Below are positions 15,445 to 24,042 of a DNA stretch of 43,529 nt, piece by piece. The stretch is taken from positions 1-43,529 of the forward strand of contig JBJOHO010000085.1 in assembly GCA_046047615.1 (NCBI GenBank), written 5' to 3'. The DNA comes from ZC4RG30 sp046047615 (GTDB lineage: Bacteria > Pseudomonadota > Gammaproteobacteria > Steroidobacterales > Steroidobacteraceae). Within the stretch, counting starts at the first letter, position 1. Every line of letters starts with the position of its first letter. A program made the position numbers and the translations under genes. The notes under the pieces were generated by a model, which was given only the letters and a program-made list of their open reading frames with translations, made no database searches and was not told where the DNA came from.

Positions 15445-18180
15445 ATGTCGAAGCCCATCCACCGCCATCCGCGCAGCGCCCTGTCGCTGGCCGTTGCCGC
15501 GGCCATCGCCATGTCCAATGGTGCGGCTGCCCAGCAGGCCCCGGCCGACGACAACCTTGAGGAAATCACGGTCACCGGCATCCGCGCCGCGATCGAGAGC
15601 GCCATTGCGGCCAAGAAGCAGTCAGAGGCCATCGTCGAGGTCGTGTCGGCGCAGGACATCGGCAAGTTGCCGGACACCAGCATCGCCGAGTCGATCGCGC
15701 GCCTGCCCGGTGTGGCGGCGCAGCGTACCGGTGGACGTGCCCAGCAGATCTCGATCCGTGGTTTCGGCCCGGACTTCACCACCGGCCTGCTGAACGGCCG
15801 CCAGCAGGTGTCGACCGGCGACAGCCGTGCCGTCGAATACGACCAGTACCCGTCGGAACTGGTCAACCAGGTCGAGGTCTCCAAGACCACGGATGCCGCA
15901 CTGGTCGGCCAGGGCCTGGCCGGCACGGTCAACATCCAGACCGTCCGCCCGCTGAGCCGCGACAAGATGACGGTCGCCGCCAACTACCGCCGCCAGAAGT
16001 TGGGCGTCGGCACGATCGCCGAGGGCGAGGGCGACCGCTACAACGTCGCCTACATCGACCAGTTCGCCGATGGCAAGCTGGGCGTGGCCGTCGGCTTCGC
16101 CCGCCTCGACGAGACGGGTCCCACGACCTCCCGCTTCGAGTCCTGGGGCGGTGGTGGCGCCGACTACAACGGCACGCCGGTCAATGTGCCCTACAACGGC
16201 TTCAACGCCTGGGCGGACCAGACCACGCAGCGCCGCGATGGCGCGATGGCCGTGCTGCAGTTCGAGCCGGGCGAGAACGTCAGCAGCACCGTCGACCTCT
16301 TCTACGCCAAGTTCCACAGCGTGAAGGCTGCCAAGGGTTTCCAGGCGCCGCTCAACGATTCCTGGAACGGCAGCCCCGGCAACTATGACTCCGCGGGCGT
16401 GCTGACGTCGGCCACCGTCAGCGGCGGCAACGTCACGGCGGGCACGTTCAACAACGTGCGTGCCGTCGTCCGCAACGACGCCGAAGACAACGAGGACGAG
16501 CTGCGTTCGATCGGCTGGAAGACCGAGTTGCGCAACGGGGACTACAGGTTCACCGCCGACCTGTCCTACTCCAAGGCCGAGAAGAACGGCACGATCATCG
16601 AGACCACGGCGGGCACGGCGCAGTCTGCGCTGGGCACTGCCGCACTCGACAGCGTGCAGTTCACCAATGCGGGCGTGTTCACGCCGGGCCTCGACTATTC
16701 CAACCGCAGCATCATCAAGCTGACGGACGTGCAGGGTTGGGGTGGCGGCACGGCCACGCCGCAGGCCGGCTACACCAAGCTGCCCTTCGTCTCGGACGAA
16801 GTGAAGTCGGTGCGCATGAATGTCGCCAAGGACATCGAGAGCAGCTTCTTCAGTGACATCGAGGTCGGCGCGGACTTCACCGAGCGCGGCAAGCTGCGCT
16901 CCTACACGGAGGGTCGTCTGGTCATCGCTGCGGGCGGTCCGCTGGCGGCCGCGGACATGCCGGGCTCCGGGTCCACCACGGTCAACGGCATCAAGATCGG
17001 TACCTTCAGCCCGGTGGGCAGCATCGGCTCGATCTACCGGGTCGAGGCCAAGCGCGTGCCGGACATCTACAACAAGGACTGGACGGTCGAGGAGAAGCTG
17101 TTCACGGCGCATGTGAAGGCCAACATCGACGGCACGCTGTGGGACAAGCCCGTGCGCGGCAACCTCGGCCTGCAGGTTGTCAACACCGACCAGAGCTCCA
17201 CGGCCTTCAACGTGAGCCGCGCCGCGGCCTGCGTGGCCGACGTCTGCCCCGCGACGGAAACCTCGGCGGGCGACTCGTTCACCGACTACCTGCCCAGCGC
17301 CAACCTGATCTTCGACCTGGGTGATGACCAGCAGCTGCGCTTCGGCATCGCGCGGCAGATGGCGCGCCCGACGCTGAACGACATGCGGGCCAGCTTCGAC
17401 TTCGGCTATGACGCCGGCCAGAACCGCATCAGCGGTGGTGGCGGCAACCCGGCACTGAAGCCGTTCCGTGCCACCGCGCTGGACCTGCGCTATGAGAAAT
17501 ACTTCGGAACCCGTGCCTACGTGGGTGCTGCCGCCTTCTACAAGAAGCTCGGCACCTACATCGTGCGCGTCCCGAACCCGCAGTTCGACTTCACCAGCTA
17601 CGTCACGGCCAGCTCCGGCATTCCTGCCGGTGTGAGCCGCACCGGCACGTTCACCCAGCCGATCAACGGCAGCGGTGGCGACATCAAGGGCCTGGAGCTG
17701 TCCGGCTCCTTCCCGCTGGGCATGGTCACCGCGTATCTGGACGGCTTCGGCATCGAAGCCAACTACGCCTACACGGACAGCCAGATCTCGCTGCCGGTCG
17801 GAGGCGTGACGGTGGACAACATCCTGACCAGCACCATCCCGCTGCCGGGCCTGTCGGAGAACGTCGGTGACATCACCGTGTACTTCGCCAAGGCGGGCTT
17901 CGAGGTGCGGCTGGCGCAGCGCTACCGGTCGAGCTTTGTCGGTGAGGTCTCCAGCTTCACGGGTGATCGCCAGCTCTCCTACATCAAGAGCGAGACGATC
18001 CTCGACGGCCAGCTGAGCTACGAGATCCAGTCGGGCTTTGCCAAGGGCCTGCAGCTGCAGTTCCAGGCCCAGAACCTGGGCAACGAGCCCTTCGTCCGCT
18101 ATCGCGACAGCGAGAGCAACGTCATCGAGCGCGTGAAGTACGGCAAGACCTACCTGATCGGCCTGAACTACCGCTACTGA
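15445..18180 (+). CDS. TonB-dependent outer-membrane receptor (TonB-Xanth-Caul type)
   Basis: The 911-residue receptor has a signal peptide (ALSLAVAAAIAMSNGAAAQ) and a TonB box-like segment (LEEITVTGIRAA). The plug domain follows with IGKLPDTSIAESIARLPG, ISIRGFGPDFTTGLLNGR and VDVSK-like VEVSKTTDAALVGQGLAG. The rest is a long beta barrel ending in an aromatic terminal strand (YLIGLNYRY). This is the pattern of the large receptor subfamily of Xanthomonas and Caulobacter, which imports carbohydrates and other bulky nutrients using ExbB-TonB energy. The start at 15445 follows the AAGGGGAG site and gives a normal signal peptide. It is followed by a tryptophan-halogenase-like gene and a GH13 amylase gene, which favours a maltodextrin-like or other glycan substrate. 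The catabolic island to its left makes an aromatic substrate possible too. Confidence 0.92.
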   Translation: MSKPIHRHPRSALSLAVAAAIAMSNGAAAQQAPADDNLEEITVTGIRAAIESAIAAKKQSEAIVEVVSAQDIGKLPDTSIAESIARLPGVAAQRTGGRAQQISIRGFGPDFTTGLLNGRQQVSTGDSRAVEYDQYPSELVNQVEVSKTTDAALVGQGLAGTVNIQTVRPLSRDKMTVAANYRRQKLGVGTIAEGEGDRYNVAYIDQFADGKLGVAVGFARLDETGPTTSRFESWGGGGADYNGTPVNVPYNGFNAWADQTTQRRDGAMAVLQFEPGENVSSTVDLFYAKFHSVKAAKGFQAPLNDSWNGSPGNYDSAGVLTSATVSGGNVTAGTFNNVRAVVRNDAEDNEDELRSIGWKTELRNGDYRFTADLSYSKAEKNGTIIETTAGTAQSALGTAALDSVQFTNAGVFTPGLDYSNRSIIKLTDVQGWGGGTATPQAGYTKLPFVSDEVKSVRMNVAKDIESSFFSDIEVGADFTERGKLRSYTEGRLVIAAGGPLAAADMPGSGSTTVNGIKIGTFSPVGSIGSIYRVEAKRVPDIYNKDWTVEEKLFTAHVKANIDGTLWDKPVRGNLGLQVVNTDQSSTAFNVSRAAACVADVCPATETSAGDSFTDYLPSANLIFDLGDDQQLRFGIARQMARPTLNDMRASFDFGYDAGQNRISGGGGNPALKPFRATALDLRYEKYFGTRAYVGAAAFYKKLGTYIVRVPNPQFDFTSYVTASSGIPAGVSRTGTFTQPINGSGGDIKGLELSGSFPLGMVTAYLDGFGIEANYAYTDSQISLPVGGVTVDNILTSTIPLPGLSENVGDITVYFAKAGFEVRLAQRYRSSFVGEVSSFTGDRQLSYIKSETILDGQLSYEIQSGFAKGLQLQFQAQNLGNEPFVRYRDSESNVIERVKYGKTYLIGLNYRY

Positions 18181-18198
18181 CGGCCTGAAGCGGCGCTG

Positions 18199-18227
18199 CC
18201 CGCCGGGTCCCCTGTGGCCCCGGCGGG
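18199..18227 (+). other. GC-rich hairpin after the TonB receptor gene
   Basis: A perfect nine-base stem (CCCGCCGGG with CCCGGCGGG) and an 11-base loop lie 18 bases after the receptor stop. There is no T run after it, so it is not a classical intrinsic terminator. It may instead stabilise the receptor mRNA 3' end or attenuate the downstream genes, giving more receptor than enzyme. A TACGCT box (18233-18238) and a ten-base direct repeat (18241-18250 and 18252-18261) follow before the next gene. Confidence 0.45.
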
Positions 18228-18284
18228 TGCGCTACGCTCACCGGGGCGCCGCCGGGGCGCCGAATTCCAGAGTGACTGTCCCGC

Positions 18285-19793
18285 ATGGACAACCACCTCC
18301 TGCACACGATCGTCATTGTTGGTGGCGGCACCTCCGGCTGGATGACGGCCGCGGCGCTGTCGCGCATCCTCCAGGGCCGGTATCGCATCCGCCTGGTGGA
18401 GTCGGACGAGATCGGCACCGTCGGCGTCGGCGAGGCCACCATCCCCATGATCCGCCTGTACAACCAGGTGGTGGGCATCGATGAGAACGAGATGCTCCGT
18501 GCCACGCAGGGCACGTTCAAGATGGGCATCGAGTTCGTCGACTGGTGGCGGCGCGGCGAACGCTACATGCATGCCTTCGGCCGCATCGGCCAGGACCTGT
18601 CCACCGTCAACTTCGAGCACTACTGGCGCCGCATGCAGCACAGCGGGCGCGCCGGCCCGCTCGAGGACTATTCCATCGTCGCCATGGCCGCCCGCGGGCA
18701 CCGCTTCATGCGGCCCCCTGCGAACATGCCGGGTTCGCCGCTGGCAGACATCAACTACGCCTTCCATTTCGACGCCAGCCTTTATGCGCGCTTCCTGCGC
18801 GCGCGCAGCGAGGCCGCCGGCGTCGAACGCATCGAGGGCCGGGTCTCCGGTGTCGAGCTGCGACCGGACACTGGCCACGTCGCTGCCGTGCACATGGCCG
18901 ATGGCCGGCGCATCGACGGCGACCTGTTCATCGATTGCTCTGGATTCCGCGGCTTGCTCATCGAGCAGACCCTGGGCACGGGCTTCGAGGACTGGAGCCA
19001 TTGGCTGCCCAACGACCGTGCCGTCGCCGTGCCCTGCACCCCGGCCACGCCGCTGCTGCCGTACACGCGCTCCACGGCGCATCGCGCCGGCTGGCAGTGG
19101 CGCATTCCGCTGCAGCACCGCATTGGCAACGGGCATGTGTTCTGCAGCCGCTACATGAGCGAGGACGAGGCCACCGCCATCCTGCTGGGCAACCTCGACG
19201 GCGAGCCGACCGCCGAGCCGCGGACACTGAAGTTCACGGCCGGCATGCGCCGTCTGGCCTGGAACCGCAACGTGATCGCCGTCGGCCTCGCCAGCGGATT
19301 CCTCGAGCCGCTGGAGTCCACCAGCATCCACCTGGTGCAGACGATGATCGCACGGCTCATCGCCTGGTTCCCCGATCGTGGCTTCAACCCTGCGGACATC
19401 GACGAGTTCAACCGCCAGGCGCGCCACGAGTACGAGACGATCCGCGACTTCATCATCCTCCATTACCACGCCACCGGGCGCGACGACTCCCCCTATTGGG
19501 ACTACTGCCGGACGATGCCGATCCCGGAGTCCCTGCAGCACAAGATCGATGTCTACCGCAGCCATGGCCGCACGCTGCGCGAGGGCAACGAACTGTTCGC
19601 CGAGGTGTCGTGGCTGCAGGTCATGCACGGGCAGGGGCTGCAGCCACGTGGCTGGCACCCGCTGGCGGATCTGCTGCCCGAGGATGAGGTGGCGGACTAC
19701 CTCGAGAACGTGCGCCAGACCATCCGCAAGTGCGTGGGCGTCATGCCCGGGCATGCAGAATTCATCCGGCAGAACTGCGCGGCGGACCGCTGA
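18285..19793 (+). CDS. Tryptophan-halogenase-family flavoprotein
   Basis: The 502-residue product shows the full set of flavin-dependent tryptophan halogenase marks. These are the FAD motif GGGTSGW (residues 13-19), Lys79 in TFKMGIEFVDWW at the place of the catalytic lysine, the family motif WxWxIP at 270-275 (WQWRIP), and Glu344 in FLEPLESTSI at the place of the catalytic glutamate. It should be cytoplasmic. Although a halogenation reaction is chemically possible, many proteins of this family sit directly after TonB receptors in proteobacteria with no natural-product cluster, and some act on free indole or have no known substrate. Here no tryptophan or peptide biosynthesis genes are near, so a role tied to the receptor operon is more likely than antibiotic production. 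The gap to the amylase gene is 17 bases. Confidence 0.92.
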   Translation: MDNHLLHTIVIVGGGTSGWMTAAALSRILQGRYRIRLVESDEIGTVGVGEATIPMIRLYNQVVGIDENEMLRATQGTFKMGIEFVDWWRRGERYMHAFGRIGQDLSTVNFEHYWRRMQHSGRAGPLEDYSIVAMAARGHRFMRPPANMPGSPLADINYAFHFDASLYARFLRARSEAAGVERIEGRVSGVELRPDTGHVAAVHMADGRRIDGDLFIDCSGFRGLLIEQTLGTGFEDWSHWLPNDRAVAVPCTPATPLLPYTRSTAHRAGWQWRIPLQHRIGNGHVFCSRYMSEDEATAILLGNLDGEPTAEPRTLKFTAGMRRLAWNRNVIAVGLASGFLEPLESTSIHLVQTMIARLIAWFPDRGFNPADIDEFNRQARHEYETIRDFIILHYHATGRDDSPYWDYCRTMPIPESLQHKIDVYRSHGRTLREGNELFAEVSWLQVMHGQGLQPRGWHPLADLLPEDEVADYLENVRQTIRKCVGVMPGHAEFIRQNCAADR

Positions 19794-19810
19794 TCCGCCT
19801 GGAGCGTCCC

Positions 19811-21517
19811 GTGCGAAAAGCGTCATTCATGGCGATGTTGTGTGCCTGGCTGGTGGCAGGTCCTTCTTCCGGGGCACCCGCGCCCGCAGGGGCGCCGCAG
19901 CGGCCGGCCGAGGACGAGATCGTCTACTTCCTGCTGCCGGACCGTTTCGAAAACGGCGATCCGGCCAACGACCGCGGAGGGCTCACGGGCGACCGCCTGG
20001 CCACAGGCTTCGACCCTTCGCACAAGGGCTTCTTCCACGGTGGCGACCTCAAGGGGCTGCAGTCCCGCCTCGATTACATCCAGTCGCTGGGTGCGACGGC
20101 GCTGTGGGTGGCACCGGTGTTCCGCAACAAGGTGGTGCAGGGGCCCGCGGGCCAGGAATCGGCCGGTTATCACGGCTACTGGATCACCGACTTCACGCAA
20201 GTGGATCCCCACTTCGGCAGCAACGCGGATTTCGCGTCGCTGGTGGAGGCGGCACATGCGCGCGGATTGAAGGTCTACCTCGACATCGTCGCCAACCACA
20301 CGGCTGACGTCATCAATTACCGTGAGTGCCCCGACAACGGCTGTGCCTACCGGAGGCGCATCGAGCCACCGTACACGGCTTTCGTGCCAGCTGCGGAGCA
20401 GTCGGTGAAAGTGCCGGCCTGGCTCAACGATACGCAGTACTACCACAACCGCGGCAACTCGACCTTCCGCGACGAGAGTTCGCTGGACGGCGATTTCGCC
20501 GGCCTTGATGACCTCATGACCGAACATCCTGCGGTCGTGCAGGGGCTCATCGACGTCTATGCAGACTGGATCCGCCGCTACCGCATCGACGGCTTCCGCA
20601 TCGACACCGTGCGCCACGTGAATCCGGAGTTCTGGCAGGCCTTCGTGCCTGCCATGCGCAAGGCCGCCGACGAGGCCGGCATTCCCCACTTCCACATTTT
20701 CGGCGAAGTGGCCACCGACGAGCTCGATCCCGTATTGCTGGCGTGGCATACGCGTGTGGCAAAGCTGCCTTCGGTGCTCGACTTCGGATTCTTCAACACC
20801 GTCCGGGCGACGGTCGCCGGCACGGCACCCACGCGGCAACTGGCGCGCCTGTTCGAGGCGGATGCGCTGTTCGAGGGCGGCGAGGCCGCGGCGCTGCGCC
20901 TGCCCACCTTCGTCAGCAACCACGATGCCGGGCGCTTCGCCCACTTCGTGCACAAAGGCCTGCCGCAGGCCGATGATGCCGAGGTCATGCAGCGCGTCGT
21001 GCTGGCGCATGCCATGTTGCTGACGCTGCGCGGCGTGCCAGTGCTTTACTACGGGGACGAGCAGGGCTTCGCCGGCCTCGGCGGCGACCAGGCCTCGCGG
21101 CATGACCTGTTCACCAGCCAGGTGGCCGAGTACAACGCCGACCGCCGCGTGGGCACGACGCCGCGCTCCACTCCGGCCAGTGCCGGCAGCGACCACCCGC
21201 TGTTCAAGGCAGTGGCCGAACTCGCCCGCCTGCGCAGCAGCCAGCCGGCGTTGCGCCGGGGCCTGCAGCGCGTGCGCGCCTACGGCGATGCGCCGGGCCT
21301 GTTCGCGGTCTCGCGCCTTGATCCTGATTCGGGCCGCGAGTTGCTGATTGCGTTCAACACGTCGACGGCTGCCGTGACAGATCTGGTGCAGGTCGAGGCC
21401 GCGTCACGCCGCTTCGGCAGCCTGCACGGCCAGTGTGCCCCTGCGGTCGAGCGGGCCGGTGTTGTCCGGCTGCACGTGCCGCCTTTGGGCTTCGTCGTCT
21501 GCGGGGCGCTGCCCTGA
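19811..21517 (+). CDS. Secreted GH13 alpha-amylase-family glycoside hydrolase
   Basis: The 568-residue product starts at GTG 19811 with GGAG ten bases upstream, giving a signal peptide (MAMLCAWLVAGPSSGAPA). ATG 19829 is an alternative. The TIM barrel carries all GH13 regions: I DIVANH (158-163), II GFRIDTVRH (261-269, nucleophile Asp265), III FGEV (acid/base Glu299) and IV SNHD (transition-state Asp372). EIVYFLLPDRFENGDPAND near the N terminus is typical of secreted alpha-amylases, and the C-terminal beta domain closes normally. It hydrolyses alpha-1,4 glucans or maltodextrins, probably in the periplasm or outside. As third gene of the receptor - halogenase run it supports a maltodextrin-type nutrient for the TonB receptor. 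Starch versus oligosaccharide preference is open. Confidence 0.92.
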   Translation: MRKASFMAMLCAWLVAGPSSGAPAPAGAPQRPAEDEIVYFLLPDRFENGDPANDRGGLTGDRLATGFDPSHKGFFHGGDLKGLQSRLDYIQSLGATALWVAPVFRNKVVQGPAGQESAGYHGYWITDFTQVDPHFGSNADFASLVEAAHARGLKVYLDIVANHTADVINYRECPDNGCAYRRRIEPPYTAFVPAAEQSVKVPAWLNDTQYYHNRGNSTFRDESSLDGDFAGLDDLMTEHPAVVQGLIDVYADWIRRYRIDGFRIDTVRHVNPEFWQAFVPAMRKAADEAGIPHFHIFGEVATDELDPVLLAWHTRVAKLPSVLDFGFFNTVRATVAGTAPTRQLARLFEADALFEGGEAAALRLPTFVSNHDAGRFAHFVHKGLPQADDAEVMQRVVLAHAMLLTLRGVPVLYYGDEQGFAGLGGDQASRHDLFTSQVAEYNADRRVGTTPRSTPASAGSDHPLFKAVAELARLRSSQPALRRGLQRVRAYGDAPGLFAVSRLDPDSGRELLIAFNTSTAAVTDLVQVEAASRRFGSLHGQCAPAVERAGVVRLHVPPLGFVVCGALP

Positions 21518-21571
21518 CGGACACCGCTGCGCCCGCCAGGTCCTGCTACATCCGGCAGGCCCTTGCAAGCC

Positions 21572-21600
21572 TTGTCGCCCCCGGGGCTGTCGCGCATAGT
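21572..21600 (+). promoter_or_regulatory. Predicted sigma-70 promoter of tex
   Basis: TTGTCG (-35, 4 of 6 to consensus) and CATAGT (-10, 4 of 6) are separated by 17 bases. The -10 box ends ten bases before the tex ATG, so the start point would fall within a few bases of the start codon. There is no purine-rich ribosome site between, which fits a leaderless or near-leaderless transcript. Confidence 0.5.
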
Positions 21601-21610
21601 CCGCGCCACC

Positions 21611-23989
21611 ATGACGACCCTCGATCCGGCGGCCACTGCCGCCATCCTGCAACGCCTCGCCCAGGAACTCGCGGCACGACCGCAGCAGGTGACGGCAGCC
21701 GTCGAGTTGCTTGACGGCGGTGCGACCGTGCCGTTCATCGCGCGCTACCGCAAGGAGGCCACGGGTGGCCTGGACGACACGCAGCTGCGCTTGCTGGAGG
21801 AACGCCTCGCCTACCTGCGTGAGCTCGAGGAACGGCGTGCCTCGGTGATCGAGAGCATCCGCTCGCAGGACAAGCTGACGGCGCAACTCGAGCAGTCCAT
21901 CCGCGCGGCCGACACCAAGCAGCGCCTCGAGGATCTCTACGCCCCCTACAAGCCCAAGCGGCGCACCAAGGCAATGATCGCGCTTGAAGCGGGCCTGGGT
22001 GCGCTCGCGGCGGCGTTGCTGGCCGATCCGGCACTTGATCCTGAGACCGAGGCCGCCAAATACCTGCGCGAGCCGTTCGAGACCGCAGAGGGGAAGAATC
22101 CGGGTGTCGCCGATGCGAAGGCGGCGCTCGACGGCGCGCGGCTGATCCTCATCGACCAGTTCGCCGAGGATGCGGAGCTGGTCGGTGCCCTGCGCGGCCA
22201 GTTGCAGGACCAGGGTGTGGTCGTGGCCAGCGTCGTGCCGGGCAAGGAAGAGGCTGGCGCGAAGTTCCGCGATTACTTCGACTACAGCGAGCCGCTGGCC
22301 AAGGTCGCGCCGCACCGGGCGTTGGCGCTGTTCCGCGGGCGCAACGAGGACGTGCTGCGCGTGGCGCTGAAGCTGCCCGAAGACCTGGCTGCCGATGACA
22401 CCGTCGTGCGCCCCATGAATGCCTGTGAACGCCGCATCGCAGCGCGCAAGGGCATTGGCGAGCAGGGCCGCAGGGCCGATGCCTGGCTGCTGCAGACGGC
22501 GCGCTGGACCTGGAGCGTGAAGCTCGCCTGGCAGCTGGAGACCGAACTCTTCACCGAGTTGCGTGAGCGCGCCGAGGCGGAGGCCATCCGCGTTTTCGCC
22601 ACCAACCTGCGTGACCTGCTGCTGGCGGCGCCCGCCGGGCGCAAGGCGACGATGGGTCTGGATCCGGGCCTGCGTACCGGCGTGAAGGTGGCGGTGGTCG
22701 ATGACACCGGCAAGCTGGTGGAGACTGCCACCATCTTTCCCCACGTGCCCCGCAACGACTGGGACGGCTCATTGCACACACTGGCGCAACTGGCGCGCCG
22801 CCATGCCGTGCGTCTGGTCAGCATCGGCAACGGCACGGCCTCGCGCGAGACCGACAAGCTGGCGGCGGAGTTGATCAAGCGCCATCCGGATCTCGGCCTC
22901 ACCAAGGTGGTCGTGTCCGAGGCCGGCGCCTCGGTGTACTCGGCATCAGAGACCGCCGCCAAGGAGTTCCCGCAGCTGGATGTCAGCCTGCGCGGTGCGG
23001 TGTCGATCGCGCGGCGACTGCAGGATCCACTGGCCGAGCTGGTGAAGATCGACCCGAAGTCGATCGGCGTGGGCCAGTACCAGCATGACGTCAGCCAGGT
23101 GAAGCTGGCGCGGCAGCTGGATGCGGTGGTCGAAGACTGCGTGAACGCCGTCGGCGTGGACGTGAACACGGCCTCGGCGGCGCTGCTGTCGCGCATATCG
23201 GGGCTGTCGCAGTGGCTGGCCGAGAACATCGTCGGCCACCGTGATGCCAACGGCCCGTTCCGCAACCGCGAGCAGCTCAAGGCCGTGCCGCGCATCGGCC
23301 CGAAGACCTTCGAGCAGGCGGCCGGCTTCCTCCGTGTCAGCGGCGGCGACAACCCGCTCGATGCTTCGGCCGTGCATCCGGAATCCTATCCCGTGGTCGA
23401 GCGCATTCTTGCCGATCTGCAGCGCCCCGTGGCCGAACTCATGCGTGACGGTGCCGCCTTGCGCAAGCTGGACGCGCGCCGCTACACCGACGACCGCTTC
23501 GGCCTGCCGACGGTGCAGGACATCCTCAAGGAACTGGAGAAGCCCGGACGCGACCCGCGGCCTGAGTTCCGCACGGCCGCCTTCCAGGAGGGCATCGAGG
23601 AGATCGACCAATTGACGCCGGGCATGGTGCTCGAGGGCCAGGTGACCAACGTCACCAACTTCGGCGCTTTCGTCGACATCGGCGTCCACCAGGATGGGCT
23701 GGTGCACATTTCCCTGTTGGCCAACCGCTTCGTGAAGGACCCGCATGAAGTCGTGAAGGCCGGTGACATCGTCAGGGTCAAGGTGCTCGAGGTGGACGTG
23801 AAGCGCCGGCGCATCGCCCTGTCGATGCGCATGGACGCCGAGCCCGGTGGGCGCGGCGAACGTGGCCGCGAGGCATCGGCACCGGCAGCGGCGGGCAGCA
23901 GGTCTCGCGCTCCGGCACCGCCGCGGCGTGAGGAGCGGGCGCCGGAGGGCGCGATGGCCGATGCGCTGCGGAGTCTGCTGAAGCGCTGA
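21611..23989 (+). CDS. tex: Tex family transcription accessory/RNA-binding protein
   Basis: The 792-residue protein has the complete Tex layout. The N-terminal helical region contains GATVPFIARYRKEATGGLDD and YAPYKPKRRTKAMIA. The YqgF/RNase-H-like domain contains TMGLDPGLRTGVKVAVVDD. Helix-hairpin-helix repeats follow (VDVNTASAALLSRISGL and AVPRIGPKTFEQAAGFLR), and an S1 RNA-binding domain near the C terminus contains GQVTNVTNFGAFVDIGVHQ, DGLVHIS and RRRIALSMR. A short basic, Ala/Pro-rich tail follows. Tex is a conserved cytoplasmic protein that binds nucleic acid and influences transcription and stress tolerance. The start at 21611 is set by the conserved N terminus. It is transcribed alone, from the promoter overlapping the end of the intergenic gap after the amylase gene. 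Identification is firm. Confidence 0.96.
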   Translation: MTTLDPAATAAILQRLAQELAARPQQVTAAVELLDGGATVPFIARYRKEATGGLDDTQLRLLEERLAYLRELEERRASVIESIRSQDKLTAQLEQSIRAADTKQRLEDLYAPYKPKRRTKAMIALEAGLGALAAALLADPALDPETEAAKYLREPFETAEGKNPGVADAKAALDGARLILIDQFAEDAELVGALRGQLQDQGVVVASVVPGKEEAGAKFRDYFDYSEPLAKVAPHRALALFRGRNEDVLRVALKLPEDLAADDTVVRPMNACERRIAARKGIGEQGRRADAWLLQTARWTWSVKLAWQLETELFTELRERAEAEAIRVFATNLRDLLLAAPAGRKATMGLDPGLRTGVKVAVVDDTGKLVETATIFPHVPRNDWDGSLHTLAQLARRHAVRLVSIGNGTASRETDKLAAELIKRHPDLGLTKVVVSEAGASVYSASETAAKEFPQLDVSLRGAVSIARRLQDPLAELVKIDPKSIGVGQYQHDVSQVKLARQLDAVVEDCVNAVGVDVNTASAALLSRISGLSQWLAENIVGHRDANGPFRNREQLKAVPRIGPKTFEQAAGFLRVSGGDNPLDASAVHPESYPVVERILADLQRPVAELMRDGAALRKLDARRYTDDRFGLPTVQDILKELEKPGRDPRPEFRTAAFQEGIEEIDQLTPGMVLEGQVTNVTNFGAFVDIGVHQDGLVHISLLANRFVKDPHEVVKAGDIVRVKVLEVDVKRRRIALSMRMDAEPGGRGERGREASAPAAAGSRSRAPAPPRREERAPEGAMADALRSLLKR

Positions 23990-24042
23990 TCCGCCACGCC
24001 TCCCGCGGCGCTACACTGCGCCGACAACAAGCAGGGGGCGGC

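Noticed and set aside
16460..16723. Small Thr/Arg/Ser-rich frames inside the TonB receptor
   Set aside because: They are plus-strand shadows in another frame, with biased composition and no start signal.
18285..19793. Tryptophan halogenase as part of an antibiotic gene cluster
   Set aside because: No synthase, peptide or regulator genes of a natural-product cluster surround it; the neighbours are a TonB receptor and an amylase.
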